A stretch of DNA of 64,000 nucleotides from Chitinophaga pinensis. GTDB taxonomy: Bacteria > Bacteroidota > Bacteroidia > Chitinophagales > Chitinophagaceae. This document shows, piece after piece, positions 17,555 to 26,653 of this stretch. Positions within the stretch are counted from its first letter, which is position 1, and each line of letters opens with the position of its first letter. The stretch spans positions 4,526,001 through 4,590,000 of the forward strand of contig LR632930.1 of NCBI GenBank assembly GCA_902167325.1. Direction: 5' to 3'. The notes beneath the pieces are model-generated. The model did not search any database. It was given only the letters and a program-made list of their open reading frames with translations, and was not told the origin of the DNA. The position numbers and the translations under genes were made by a program.

Positions 17555-18454
17555 ATGCTAATCCAGCCCGCAATATCCCTACTCCGCGAACTGCAGTTGC
17601 CTGATTTCCCGTCCGGCTCCGCCCTTGCCTTTACCGACGGGCGCCTGTATGTAGTGGGCGACGATGCCCGTGAAATGCGTATCCTCGATGCACAGTACCG
17701 TGCAGCCGGTTCCGTTACCCTTTTCAAACATCCGCAGTACCGCATTCCCAAACCGGAAAAGGCCGACCTGGAATCTGCCGTGGTGATGAAGCACAAACAG
17801 GCGTTGTACCTCGCCGCTTTCGGCTCCGCCAGTCTGCCTACACGGAAACAGATCATACTCGTGCCCCTGCCCTTCCGCAACAGCGATACTTCCATCGTAT
17901 ATACCCGGTATGCCGATGATTTTCTGGACCTGCTTTCCCAGAAGCTTCCAGAGATCAATATCGAAGGCGCCGCCATGGCAGGCAGCCGCCTTATCCTTGC
18001 TAACCGGGGGCATCACGGTATGCCCCATAACACCCTTGTGATTGCCAGGGCCGATTGCTGGAACCCTGCCGGCGCGGATCTCCCCCATTTCCAGCAGATC
18101 ACCCTGCCGGAAAACAGCCGGGGCTTCTGCGGCGTGTCTGACCTCTGCTATATCCCCAACCGCGACCTCCTGCTCCTCACGTTCACTACCGAATCCACTG
18201 CCAGCACTTACGACGATGGGATCATCGGCGACAGCTACCTTGCCTGTATCCGCGACTATAGTAAAAAGCTGCGGGAAGATGCGGTAACACCCGATGAAAT
18301 GATCAACCTGTCATCCGTATCTCCCGTATTCGCAGGCCAGAAGATAGAAGGCATCTGCCTCGAGAAAACGCGGACGGAAGGACTACTGTTACACCTTGTA
18401 GCGGATAATGACGCGGGCGACAGCCGGCTGTTTGCCATCAACGCCGTGTTGTAA
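17555..18454 (+). CDS. DUF6929-like predicted beta-propeller protein
   Basis: A 299-residue protein without a signal peptide. It consists of repeated beta strands with motifs such as SGSALAFTDGRLYVVGDDA, KADLESAVVMKHKQALYLAAFG, NIEGAAMAGSRLILANRG and QKIEGICLEKT, the pattern of Bacteroidota DUF6929 proteins, probably a six-bladed propeller. The recurring DLE/NIEG acidic motifs are at equivalent points of successive blades. No catalytic function is known. It follows yjbQ closely and is likely cytoplasmic. Confidence 0.75.
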   Translation: MLIQPAISLLRELQLPDFPSGSALAFTDGRLYVVGDDAREMRILDAQYRAAGSVTLFKHPQYRIPKPEKADLESAVVMKHKQALYLAAFGSASLPTRKQIILVPLPFRNSDTSIVYTRYADDFLDLLSQKLPEINIEGAAMAGSRLILANRGHHGMPHNTLVIARADCWNPAGADLPHFQQITLPENSRGFCGVSDLCYIPNRDLLLLTFTTESTASTYDDGIIGDSYLACIRDYSKKLREDAVTPDEMINLSSVSPVFAGQKIEGICLEKTRTEGLLLHLVADNDAGDSRLFAINAVL

Positions 18455-18518
18455 AAAAAAGCCGCTTTGGCCATTACCCCTGCTCCCCTTACCTTTACCA
18501 TATTACTAAACCGGTTTT

Positions 18519-18935
18519 ATGCGGGAAATCAATCTGTCGAACCTCCCCCTCGCCGCCGCCCCCTGGAAGGAAAACGCGTCGGAAGTACTTTACCGTCTGC
18601 AACAAGTATACCCCGATATGGATATCCTCGCTTCCGCCGAAATGGAACAACTCGCGGAAATGCGGGATGGCGATGATCAGGAAGATGCCATGGATTACAT
18701 TGGCCAGGCGCTCAGCGTGTACGGTTACGCGTTATATAAAATAGAATCGCTGCAGGAAGAGTTCTGGTATTCCCTTATTGCTACAGATACTGAGCCGCCG
18801 GAAGAAGCCGTGTATTTTGTGAGTGAAGAAGAAATAGACGAAGAGCAAGTCGCGGAAGAAACGCGAAAATCGTACCGCCGCCGGGAAGCCCTGCTCTGCA
18901 AGCTTTTCGACCACGAGTGGGGCGAGCAGTTTTAA
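18519..18935 (+). CDS. Uncharacterised acidic protein
   Basis: A 138-residue acidic, helical protein that I cannot assign to a family. It has no signal peptide or membrane segment. The middle (YIGQALSVYGYALYKIESLQ) and end (KSYRRREALLCKLFDHEWGEQF) suggest long helices, and the centre is rich in Glu/Asp. Codon use matches the neighbours. It lies 64 bases after the DUF6929 gene and 16 bases before a VOC gene, so it is probably part of the same run of genes. Function unknown. Confidence 0.7.
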   Translation: MREINLSNLPLAAAPWKENASEVLYRLQQVYPDMDILASAEMEQLAEMRDGDDQEDAMDYIGQALSVYGYALYKIESLQEEFWYSLIATDTEPPEEAVYFVSEEEIDEEQVAEETRKSYRRREALLCKLFDHEWGEQF

Positions 18936-18951
18936 CCTTTAAACCGTTGCC

Positions 18952-19332
18952 ATGAACATTCTCCGCCTCGACCACCTGGTGCTTACCGTTGCCGACATAG
19001 ACGCTACCTGTGCTTTTTACACCGTAGTACTGGGCATGGAAACCATGACGTTCGGAGAGGGCTGCAAAGCCCTGCGTTTTGGGAATCAGAAAATCAATCT
19101 GCACCAGCACGGTGCGGAAGCAGAACCCAAAGCCACCTTCCCCCTCCCCGGCTCGGCCGACCTCTGTTTTATAACCGATACACCCCTTGAAAGTGTTAAG
19201 CAATCGCTGGAGCATCACAACATACATATCCTCTCCTACGGCGTTATCCGCACCGGTGCCACAGGCCCTATCCGCTCCGTATACTTCCGTGACCCTGATG
19301 GTAACCTCCTTGAAGTGAGCAACTATCTGTAA
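18952..19332 (+). CDS. VOC family (glyoxalase/dioxygenase-fold) protein
   Basis: A 126-residue VOC-fold protein. It starts with LRLDHLVLTVADIDATCAFY, has VLGMETMTFGEGCKALRFGNQKINLHQ in the middle, and ends IRSVYFRDPDGNLLEVSNYL. His8, His at INLHQH and Glu of LLEVSNYL are the positions that bind the divalent metal in this fold. Related proteins include glyoxalase-like and fosfomycin-resistance-like enzymes; the substrate is not clear. It is the last gene before the spacer leading to the CHAT protein. Confidence 0.92.
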   Translation: MNILRLDHLVLTVADIDATCAFYTVVLGMETMTFGEGCKALRFGNQKINLHQHGAEAEPKATFPLPGSADLCFITDTPLESVKQSLEHHNIHILSYGVIRTGATGPIRSVYFRDPDGNLLEVSNYL

Positions 19333-19382
19333 GCCTTCACCAGGCGGAGGCAGGCCTTCTTATTTAGCGGCTATGGAAAGAA

Positions 19383-19410
19383 TTGACTAATTTCACGACA
19401 GATTGATTTG
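19383..19410 (+). promoter_or_regulatory. Weak candidate promoter upstream of the small ORF and CHAT gene
   Basis: TTGA at 19383-19386 and TTGATTTG at 19403-19410 resemble -33 and -7 elements, one base off the TAnnTTTG consensus, with 16 bases between them. Transcription would then begin around 19416, upstream of the small ORF at 19431. Confidence 0.35.
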
Positions 19411-19430
19411 AAGCATTTAAGCCCTTTACC

Positions 19431-19568
19431 ATGTCCAATATCCCTGAACCCGGCAGTCCGATTAACTGCGCGTACTATGAAATAAAGAATGAATCGAAGC
19501 AACAGCCTATAACCCCACGGCGGCGCGCTTTGCATTGCCGGACCATCAGCAACGATAACGAACAATAA
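19431..19568 (+). CDS. Possible 45-residue protein upstream of the CHAT protease
   Basis: An ATG-started frame of 45 codons ends at 19568, 40 bases before the 1762-residue CHAT protein. The peptide begins MSNIPEPGSPINCAYYEIKN, has two Cys, a basic PRRRALHCR stretch and an acidic end (NDNEQ), and no membrane segment. It sits just after a candidate promoter. I know of no family for it. It could be a partner, substrate or leader peptide of the CHAT protein, or a chance frame; the placement within the same transcript is the only support. Confidence 0.4.
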   Translation: MSNIPEPGSPINCAYYEIKNESKQQPITPRRRALHCRTISNDNEQ

Positions 19569-19608
19569 GGACCCCAAAAAGTATCCCGTTTACCGGAAAC
19601 GAACGAAC

Positions 19609-22600
19609 ATGTCTATAAACGAATTGCATCTAAATGGCACGCGCAGCCAGTCAGTCAACAGCGTGCCCGGCCTTCAGCATCAGGCTACTTATCAGCTCAC
19701 CGGTGCAGCACGTGGCACGCAGGAAGAGCATATCATCCCCATTACGGATGAGCACATTCTTTCCATTACGCTCGATGATGATACCGTATGGTTCTGTGAC
19801 CCTCCCTCCCTGGAAGCCCTCTTCCCCGGAACGGCCGTACAGCAGCGCGATGGAAATGCCTTTTACCGCCTGCCCGCCACCTTATCGTCCGACCTTCCCG
19901 AGCGGGGTGTAATGCCCATGCTGGCCGTTAAACTACTGGAAGTGTTTGTGAAGAAAGCGGCCGCTCCCGCCATCCGTGATCTGGCATCGGAACTGGAGAA
20001 CAGGCAAACGGATGAACAGTTAGGGCTGTTCATAGTGGCGGATGATTTCACATTACATGAAGGCACGCTGATCGCCGGGGAAACCGCACCTTACCTGCTC
20101 TTCCTCCATGGCACAGCCTCCAGTTTTGCAGGGGCTTTCGGAGATCTGCAGAACACCGATATATGGCAAAGCATGCGCAGGATGTATGGCCCGCGGATAC
20201 TGGCCTTCCAACACCGTACGCTTACCCTGTCACCTTTGGAGAACGTGGCTGAGCTGGCGGCATTACTGCCCGAAGGTGCTGCGCTGCACCTCGTCACCCA
20301 TTCCCGTGGCGGCCTTTTGGGAGATATCCTTGCACGGTACTCCGGAAGCAATACATCCGGCTTTCATCAGCTTGAAAAAGATTACCTCGCCAAACATAAA
20401 CGTGCCGCAGATATAGCGGCCATTCATCAACTGGATCACCTCTTATCCGCCAAAAGTATCTGTGTCACTAAAACCATAAGGGTAGCATGCCCTGCCAGTG
20501 GTACCTTGCTGGCATCTAAGCGGCTGGATCATTACTGCAATGTGATCATGAACCTGCTGGGTATGGCTACCGGATTCCACCCCGTTTATCAGGCATTTAA
20601 GGCATTACTGGGCGCACTGGTGGCAGCCAAGGGTGATCCCGAGGCCTTACCCGGACTGGAAGCACAGCAGCCCGCCTCTCCATTTATCCGTGCGCTGAAT
20701 AACCCCGGTCCTGCCGCACTCATCGATTCCCCTTTATACATCATATCCGGGCAGAGCCGTATTGGCGCCAGCTGGCGCGGACTAACCGCCATACTCGGCA
20801 AGCTGTATTTCAGAACAGGGAACGATCTGGTGGTGGATACCGCATCCATGTACAACGGCGCAAGGCGGATGCCGCATCATGTGCAGTACTTTTTGGATCA
20901 GAGCGGCAACGCCAGTCATTTCAATTACTTTTCCAACAACGGCACTGCCTCCGCACTTTTACTGGCGCTGCAATACAATGGCAATGCCACTGTTACAGGC
21001 TTCAGTACAGGCGCCCAAATGGAAGGAGATGCATTGCGCACCGGTATTGCCGCTGGTGGTAAACTGATCAGGAATAAACTAACCGGACAAAAACCTGTAG
21101 CCATCATCTTGCCGGGCCTTTTAGGCAGCTGGCTTACCGATGGCACCCAAACGCTCTGGCCCGATTATCACGCATTGCTTGCAGGAAAGCTTATGCAACT
21201 CTCCATGCAAAACGAACGCATCGTAGCCGAAGCCCTGCCTGCCTCGGCTTACAGTGAACTGGCAGATGCATTGACAGATACCCATGATGTACTCACTTTC
21301 CCATATGACTGGCGGCGCTCACCCATTGAAACGGGCACGCTGCTGGCAGAAAAGATACAATCCCTTTTACAGGAAGGCCATCAGGTACAGCTGGTAGCCC
21401 ATGGCACGGGCGGCCTACTCGTGCGTGAACTGGTATACCGCCATCCGGAAACATGGAAAGCCCTGCGTAAGCAGTTTACCTGCAGTGCGCTGCTACTGGG
21501 GAGTCCACTGGGAGGCAGTTACAGGATACCCCAATTATTGTTTGGAGAAGATGCGGTGATCCGCCAGCTGGCGGGTCTCGATCTGCATCACTCCACGGCG
21601 GAACTAACAGAAGTATTTGCCGGACTCCCCGGCCTGCTCTGCCTCCTGCCCTTTTCAACACATCAAACTGATTATGCCCTCCCGGAAACCTGGAATAAAC
21701 TCCGTACGGCCTTACACCGGCCGGGATGGCCGCTGCCTTCCTATGCACATCTTGCCATGTTCAGGCAATACCGGGAAGACGTGATGCATGGCATGAAAAA
21801 CTGCAGCACCGATGGCATCGCTTATATAACAGGACAATCACCCGCCGGGCACCTCACACCAAACGGATACCGCATGGAAGCAGACGGGCGCCTTACTTTC
21901 ACCGGTACACCTGCCGGAGATGGCAGTGCTCCCTGGGCCGACAGCTTAACCGAATCCTTCCCTGCCCCCCGGGATGTATATTTCACCGACGTACCTTACG
22001 GCGCACTCCCCTGCGATAAGCGCCTCTTTACCGCCATCAGGGAGATACTACGTGCAGGCACTACCACCCTGCTCCGTAACGATCCGCCGGTAGTAAGGGG
22101 AATAGGGAGCAGTCTGCCCCAGAAAACCGCTGTGTCTTTCGGACTGTCTCCCGAAAACCTGGAACGTTCCATGCTGGGCCTTCCGCAAGACACTGTGTAC
22201 CGCGAAGGCGCAGTGCCCGTTACCGTTACCCTCAGCAACGGCGATCTGAAATTCGCAGCGCACCCGGTACTGGTGGGGCACTTTCTGAACGACGGGCTTT
22301 TCTCTGCTGAAAAATCCATCAACCGGTATCTGCAGGGAGAACTGGCAAGGCGCCATGGCCTCGGCCTTTACCCCGGTGAAAACGGCAGCAGCGAAACCTT
22401 CATCGTGGAAAAGCCCGCTCCCTTCAAAGGAGCCATTGTAGCCGGGCTGGGAAGGCAGGGAGAACTGACGCCCTGGCTACTGGCACAAACTGTGGAGAAA
22501 GCCGTACTCAAATACCTCTCGATATTTAACAGTCCGATTGCAGTGCCGGAATCCGTGGCTACCCATAAACGCACCGTGGGCATCAGTACACTGGCCATTG

Positions 22601-24897
22601 GTTGCGGATATGGAGGACTTAGCGTTGAAAGCGCGGTACGTGCCGTGATCACCGGCGTGCAGGAAGCCAATGATAAGATCCGTGATAACTACGACAACGC
22701 CATTACCATCGGTGAAATAGAATTCATTGAACTATTCCGCGACCGGGCCATGAGCTGCTTTATGGCCATTAACCACATCGCGGAAGAAGAGAAACAACAG
22801 CTGCATGTGCTCTGGAAAAACCGCGCCATCGTGAAGCGCCCCGGCAGCAGGGAGCGCATGCTGATCGATAATACCAGCGACTGGTGGACGCGCATACAGG
22901 TACGCCAGATGAACGATGGAGAGAATACGGATGGTAGCGGCGGGTTACGCTTCACCATGTCTACCGACGCAGCGCGGGAAGAAGAGCGCATCCTTCACAT
23001 CTCACGCAGCGGCATACTTTCCCTGCTCAACACCATGAGCGGACAAAACCGCTGGAACCCGCAGCTGGCTAAGTCGATCTTTGAAATGCTGATCCCTAAT
23101 GATTTTAAAGAGCAGGTAAAACGGCAGAGCAATATCAACTGGATCGTAGACACGGAAACTGCAGCCTATCCATGGGAGCTGTTGCAGGACGCATTGACGG
23201 ATACACTCCCCCTCAGTGTAAACGCAGGCATGGTGCGGCAGCTGGCCACCCGCGACTACCGCATCCGCATCAATCCCGTTGTATCGCGTACGGCATTGAT
23301 CGTTGCCGACCCCGACCTGAAAGGCACATACAGTCAGCTTCCCGGTGCCCGGCACGAAGGCGCCAAAGTGCAGCAGCTGCTGGAAGCACAGGCCTACAAT
23401 ACCTGGCCATTGCTCAATGCATCCGATGCCGACATCCTGTCTACCCTCTTCGCCCGCGATTACAAGATCATTCACCTCGCCGGGCATGGTGTGTTCGATA
23501 CTGCGGATATCCTGAAAAGCGGAATGCTCATAGGGGCAGATACCTGTCTGAATACTTCCCATCTCCACCAGATACCTACCGTTCCGGAATTCGTATTCGT
23601 GAACTGCTGCTTCCTCGGTGCAATGGATAGCGGCGCAGAAGCCCTTCACCAGCAACGTTACCAGCTGGCCGCCAACTTCGGCACACAGCTCATCAACAAT
23701 GGTGTACGCGCAGTAATTGTGGCAGGATGGGCCGTAGATGATGCTGCCGCATTGGATTTTACAGAGAAGTTCTACGAAGGAATGTTTGAAGGGAAAGCCT
23801 TCGGCGATGCCGTGAAAGCAGCACGCAGGCATATTTTTGATCTGCATGGCCACCGCACCAATACCTGGGGCGCTTACCAGTGTTACGGCGATCCGTTTTA
23901 TGTGATGGAACCGCGCGGGCATGCCGCACAATCACATGGCCCCCTGCTATTGGCGGATGATGCGGAAATACTGCTATCCAACATCCTCTCCACTCTTGAC
24001 CTCGGTGATGGAGATACCCAAAGCACCCTGCGGCAGATAGAAGATATTTGCCGCCGGGTAGATGAGAATAAGATCCGTACCCCTGCCATCACCGAGCTGG
24101 AAGCATTGCTGTATGCCAGTCTCAGGGAATATGCATCTGCCATTGGCCTGTTCACCCAATTACTGCAGGCAGAGCCGGCCAGTTTTTCAGGGGCTACCGT
24201 GGAAAGATATTGTGCTGTTAGGCTGGCGCACCTCATGCAGCAATACCAGGAAAACGAAGCCATCCACTCAGATCCCTTACAACGGGAAGCCTTCCGGCAG
24301 CAGACGGATCACATCATCAGCGATATCAGTTTCCTGCGTAACATGGGTGCCACGGCAGAAAGGCTGCACCTGTTGGGCAGCGCCTACAAACGCAAAGCAT
24401 TCCTCAGCGAAGGCAAAGCAAAGAAAGCCGCATATCGTGCATCGGCAGACTGCTACCGTGAAGCCGCGGAAGTGAATGCCAACAGCGCCAAAGCGTATAG
24501 CCTGGGCTGTTACTACCTCATGCAAAATGCCTTAACGCTCACCGGAGCGAAAGGTCCTGCTAAAAAGATAACGGAAGAAGCGCTTCGCGATATCCTTCAT
24601 GCACACCGCCGGCACCCTATAGACCCGCTCGATGGGCAAGCATACCGCAAATACATGACGGAAGCACACCTGCTGCTGGGGTTGCATTTATTACACCCTA
24701 CAGCCGCCGGATTTACAGAAGTGGAAACCGCATACCAGAACGCATCGCAGCAGCCAACGCACCCTGCCATCAGGCAGGCCGATACAGGACTGTTCGACTT
24801 CATCAGTGATGTGCTTACACTGGCAGGCAAAAGCAGGCAGGCCCGCACAGAGCAGGCGAGGGAACAATTAGCACAGTTACGGAAATGGATACCCTGA
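19609..24897 (+). CDS. Large hydrolase-hydrolase-CHAT-helical-repeat fusion protein
   Basis: A 1762-residue protein with no signal peptide. An alpha/beta hydrolase (about 150-480) has the oxyanion-side LHGTASSF (166-173) and a nucleophile elbow THSRGG with Ser232. A second, lipase/LCAT-like hydrolase (about 495-800) has ILPGLLGSWL, FPYDWRR (564-570) and an elbow AHGTGG in which Gly599 replaces the nucleophile Ser. A middle alpha/beta domain (about 870-1130: HPVLVGHFLNDGLFSAEK, GLGLYPGE, GAIVAGLGRQG) is unassigned. The CHAT caspase-like domain (about 1170-1440) has YPWELLQD, His1293 of HLAGHGVFD and Cys1334 of FVNCCFLG, the expected dyad. A helical, TPR-like tail follows (about 1460-1762). CHAT proteins are cysteine proteases often used in defence and cell-death pathways; the role here is inference. 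Confidence 0.88.
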   Translation: MSINELHLNGTRSQSVNSVPGLQHQATYQLTGAARGTQEEHIIPITDEHILSITLDDDTVWFCDPPSLEALFPGTAVQQRDGNAFYRLPATLSSDLPERGVMPMLAVKLLEVFVKKAAAPAIRDLASELENRQTDEQLGLFIVADDFTLHEGTLIAGETAPYLLFLHGTASSFAGAFGDLQNTDIWQSMRRMYGPRILAFQHRTLTLSPLENVAELAALLPEGAALHLVTHSRGGLLGDILARYSGSNTSGFHQLEKDYLAKHKRAADIAAIHQLDHLLSAKSICVTKTIRVACPASGTLLASKRLDHYCNVIMNLLGMATGFHPVYQAFKALLGALVAAKGDPEALPGLEAQQPASPFIRALNNPGPAALIDSPLYIISGQSRIGASWRGLTAILGKLYFRTGNDLVVDTASMYNGARRMPHHVQYFLDQSGNASHFNYFSNNGTASALLLALQYNGNATVTGFSTGAQMEGDALRTGIAAGGKLIRNKLTGQKPVAIILPGLLGSWLTDGTQTLWPDYHALLAGKLMQLSMQNERIVAEALPASAYSELADALTDTHDVLTFPYDWRRSPIETGTLLAEKIQSLLQEGHQVQLVAHGTGGLLVRELVYRHPETWKALRKQFTCSALLLGSPLGGSYRIPQLLFGEDAVIRQLAGLDLHHSTAELTEVFAGLPGLLCLLPFSTHQTDYALPETWNKLRTALHRPGWPLPSYAHLAMFRQYREDVMHGMKNCSTDGIAYITGQSPAGHLTPNGYRMEADGRLTFTGTPAGDGSAPWADSLTESFPAPRDVYFTDVPYGALPCDKRLFTAIREILRAGTTTLLRNDPPVVRGIGSSLPQKTAVSFGLSPENLERSMLGLPQDTVYREGAVPVTVTLSNGDLKFAAHPVLVGHFLNDGLFSAEKSINRYLQGELARRHGLGLYPGENGSSETFIVEKPAPFKGAIVAGLGRQGELTPWLLAQTVEKAVLKYLSIFNSPIAVPESVATHKRTVGISTLAIGCGYGGLSVESAVRAVITGVQEANDKIRDNYDNAITIGEIEFIELFRDRAMSCFMAINHIAEEEKQQLHVLWKNRAIVKRPGSRERMLIDNTSDWWTRIQVRQMNDGENTDGSGGLRFTMSTDAAREEERILHISRSGILSLLNTMSGQNRWNPQLAKSIFEMLIPNDFKEQVKRQSNINWIVDTETAAYPWELLQDALTDTLPLSVNAGMVRQLATRDYRIRINPVVSRTALIVADPDLKGTYSQLPGARHEGAKVQQLLEAQAYNTWPLLNASDADILSTLFARDYKIIHLAGHGVFDTADILKSGMLIGADTCLNTSHLHQIPTVPEFVFVNCCFLGAMDSGAEALHQQRYQLAANFGTQLINNGVRAVIVAGWAVDDAAALDFTEKFYEGMFEGKAFGDAVKAARRHIFDLHGHRTNTWGAYQCYGDPFYVMEPRGHAAQSHGPLLLADDAEILLSNILSTLDLGDGDTQSTLRQIEDICRRVDENKIRTPAITELEALLYASLREYASAIGLFTQLLQAEPASFSGATVERYCAVRLAHLMQQYQENEAIHSDPLQREAFRQQTDHIISDISFLRNMGATAERLHLLGSAYKRKAFLSEGKAKKAAYRASADCYREAAEVNANSAKAYSLGCYYLMQNALTLTGAKGPAKKITEEALRDILHAHRRHPIDPLDGQAYRKYMTEAHLLLGLHLLHPTAAGFTEVETAYQNASQQPTHPAIRQADTGLFDFISDVLTLAGKSRQARTEQAREQLAQLRKWIP

Positions 24898-24898
24898 T

Positions 24899-25309
24899 CT
24901 AGGCTTTTTTAGAGCGCATGGCTTTGGTGTGTTGCAGTTTCGCGTCTTTACTGTATTGCTCATATTCCGGCGTGCCTTTGGCATAGAGGGCAATGCGGCC
25001 CTGCTCGTCGTAATGAATGCCCCAGCCATAGCGCTTACCCAGTGGTGATGCGCGCAGGCAGGCACGGCCGATCTGGAAATATTCGGCACGGCCATCTTTA
25101 CGGGCCTGGCCTTTGAGGCCTTCCTTATCGGCGTACTGGTTGTAAATGATATCGTCAGAGGTGTATTGGTAGGGATGCGCCATGATCATATCGAACTGAT
25201 AGGAAGCTATGGTTACTTTATCACCTTTTGTAGTGGGAACCTCTCCTTCAGCAGCCGGACAATCATCCGCCACTTCAATGAAAGTATTAAAGTAATTGGT
25301 TGTTTTCAT
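24899..25309 (-). CDS. DUF6157 family protein
   Basis: A 136-residue protein matching DUF6157: it begins KTTNYFNTFIEVADDCPA, continues with PTTKGDKVTIASYQFDMI and HPYQYTSDDIIYNQYA, and ends with GIHYDEQGRIALYAKGTPEY followed by a basic tail. The family is common in soil bacteria and has no established function. The gene is convergent with the CHAT gene, whose stop is one base away, and 19 bases downstream of the CLC gene, with which it may be co-transcribed. Confidence 0.9.
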   Translation of the reverse strand: MKTTNYFNTFIEVADDCPAAEGEVPTTKGDKVTIASYQFDMIMAHPYQYTSDDIIYNQYADKEGLKGQARKDGRAEYFQIGRACLRASPLGKRYGWGIHYDEQGRIALYAKGTPEYEQYSKDAKLQHTKAMRSKKA

Positions 25310-25328
25310 GGTGGTAGTGATGCCGGGT

Positions 25329-26609
25329 TTACTTTTTGCTTCTTTTTATGCTGTGCCCAAATTTAGGAATATTGATCCGTTGTGCGCTGTATATACCGGT
25401 ATGCCCGCTAAAGAAATATGCCATCAGGCAGGCCGCTCCGAAATATACCACATGTTCTGCACCGAATAGTTCCACGCCCATGAGTGTACAGGCAATGGGT
25501 GTATTGGTAGCCCCTGCAAATACAGCAATGAAGCCAATCCCCGCCATAAGATCAATGGGGGCGCCGGAATAAATGGCGATGGTATGCCCCAGCGTGGCGC
25601 CGATGAAGAACAGTGGCGTCACTTCCCCGCCTTTAAAGCCCATGCCCAGCGTTACCGCGGTAAATACGATCTTCCACAGCCAGCTGAAATCATCCGCTCC
25701 GCCTGCCGTAAATGCGTTTACGATGGACACGCCTTCAGGAGCTGCAGCATATACACCCAGCCCGAGGTAGTCGCGGGTACCGGCCACATAAGTTAATACG
25801 ATCACGATGCAACCACCCGCAAAGGGAACCAGCCAGGGTGCTCCGGAGAAGAGCTTCCCGGAAGTATCTTTTATCTGGTGTATCAGGTAGGAAAAGAAAC
25901 GGCTTGCAAGACCGAATGCAGCCCCTGCCATAAGTACCTGTGCCAGCAGCAGCCAGTTGAATGCAGCAGTGAAGACGATGCGGTATTGGGTATGTTCTAT
26001 ACCGAAGAAAAGGCATACCTGATCAGACAGGAAGGCGGCGAGGAAACAGGGTATCAGCGCATTAAAGTCTTTCATGCGCCCGATGGCCAGTACTTCCAAC
26101 GCGAACACTGTTCCGGCTATGGGTGTTCCGAATACAGCGCCGAAACCACCGGCAATACCCATCATGAGTATGATCCGTGTATCTTCCTCATCCAGCCCCA
26201 TCCATCTACCAATACGCTGGGAAAGGCTCCCGCCCATTTGTACTGCGGTACCTTCCCGGCCGGCAGAGCCGCCGAAGAGATGGGTAATAAGGGTGGTGAT
26301 AAGCACCAGCGGCGTCATCCGCAATGGTACTCCCCCGCCCGGCTCATGGATTTCATCGATGATGAGGTTGTTGCCCGCGCCCGCGTTTTTACCAAGTCTG
26401 CTATACATCCACCAGATGAAAACCCCGGCGAAAGGCAGGCAATACAGCAGCCAGGGATGGTCGATCCGGGTACTGGTTACCACATCCAGCAAAGCAAGGA
26501 ACAGGGCTACGGAAGCACCGCATGCAAGGGAAACGGGTATGGCTATCAGCAGCCGGTAAGCAAAGTAGAATCTGGTTTTTAAATTAGCGGGGAAATCGTT
26601 GTTACGCAT
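25329..26609 (-). CDS. CLC-family transporter, probable CLC-F fluoride/proton antiporter
   Basis: A 426-residue CLC membrane protein with about ten hydrophobic segments and a cytoplasmic basic end, without CBS domains. The gating-Glu motif is GREGT (117-121, Glu119), and KGGEVTPLFF (327-335) stands for the G-x-F-x-P region. The usual GSGIP anion-selectivity loop is replaced by GAGNNLI (77-83). Loss of that Ser and a Thr after GREG fit the fluoride-exporting CLC-F branch. The decisive hint is the fluoride-riboswitch-like RNA directly upstream. CLC-F antiporters expel fluoride using the proton gradient. A phylogeny would settle the branch; chloride transport remains possible. Confidence 0.85.
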   Translation of the reverse strand: MRNNDFPANLKTRFYFAYRLLIAIPVSLACGASVALFLALLDVVTSTRIDHPWLLYCLPFAGVFIWWMYSRLGKNAGAGNNLIIDEIHEPGGGVPLRMTPLVLITTLITHLFGGSAGREGTAVQMGGSLSQRIGRWMGLDEEDTRIILMMGIAGGFGAVFGTPIAGTVFALEVLAIGRMKDFNALIPCFLAAFLSDQVCLFFGIEHTQYRIVFTAAFNWLLLAQVLMAGAAFGLASRFFSYLIHQIKDTSGKLFSGAPWLVPFAGGCIVIVLTYVAGTRDYLGLGVYAAAPEGVSIVNAFTAGGADDFSWLWKIVFTAVTLGMGFKGGEVTPLFFIGATLGHTIAIYSGAPIDLMAGIGFIAVFAGATNTPIACTLMGVELFGAEHVVYFGAACLMAYFFSGHTGIYSAQRINIPKFGHSIKRSKK

Positions 26610-26653
26610 ACCTACAAATAGTTGATGCCTCCGGCCTGAACCGGTTAATATTT

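Noticed and set aside
23002..23931. 309-codon antisense frame inside the CHAT gene
   Set aside because: It covers the conserved CHAT motifs on the other strand and has low-complexity, family-less protein; a shadow of the coding frame.
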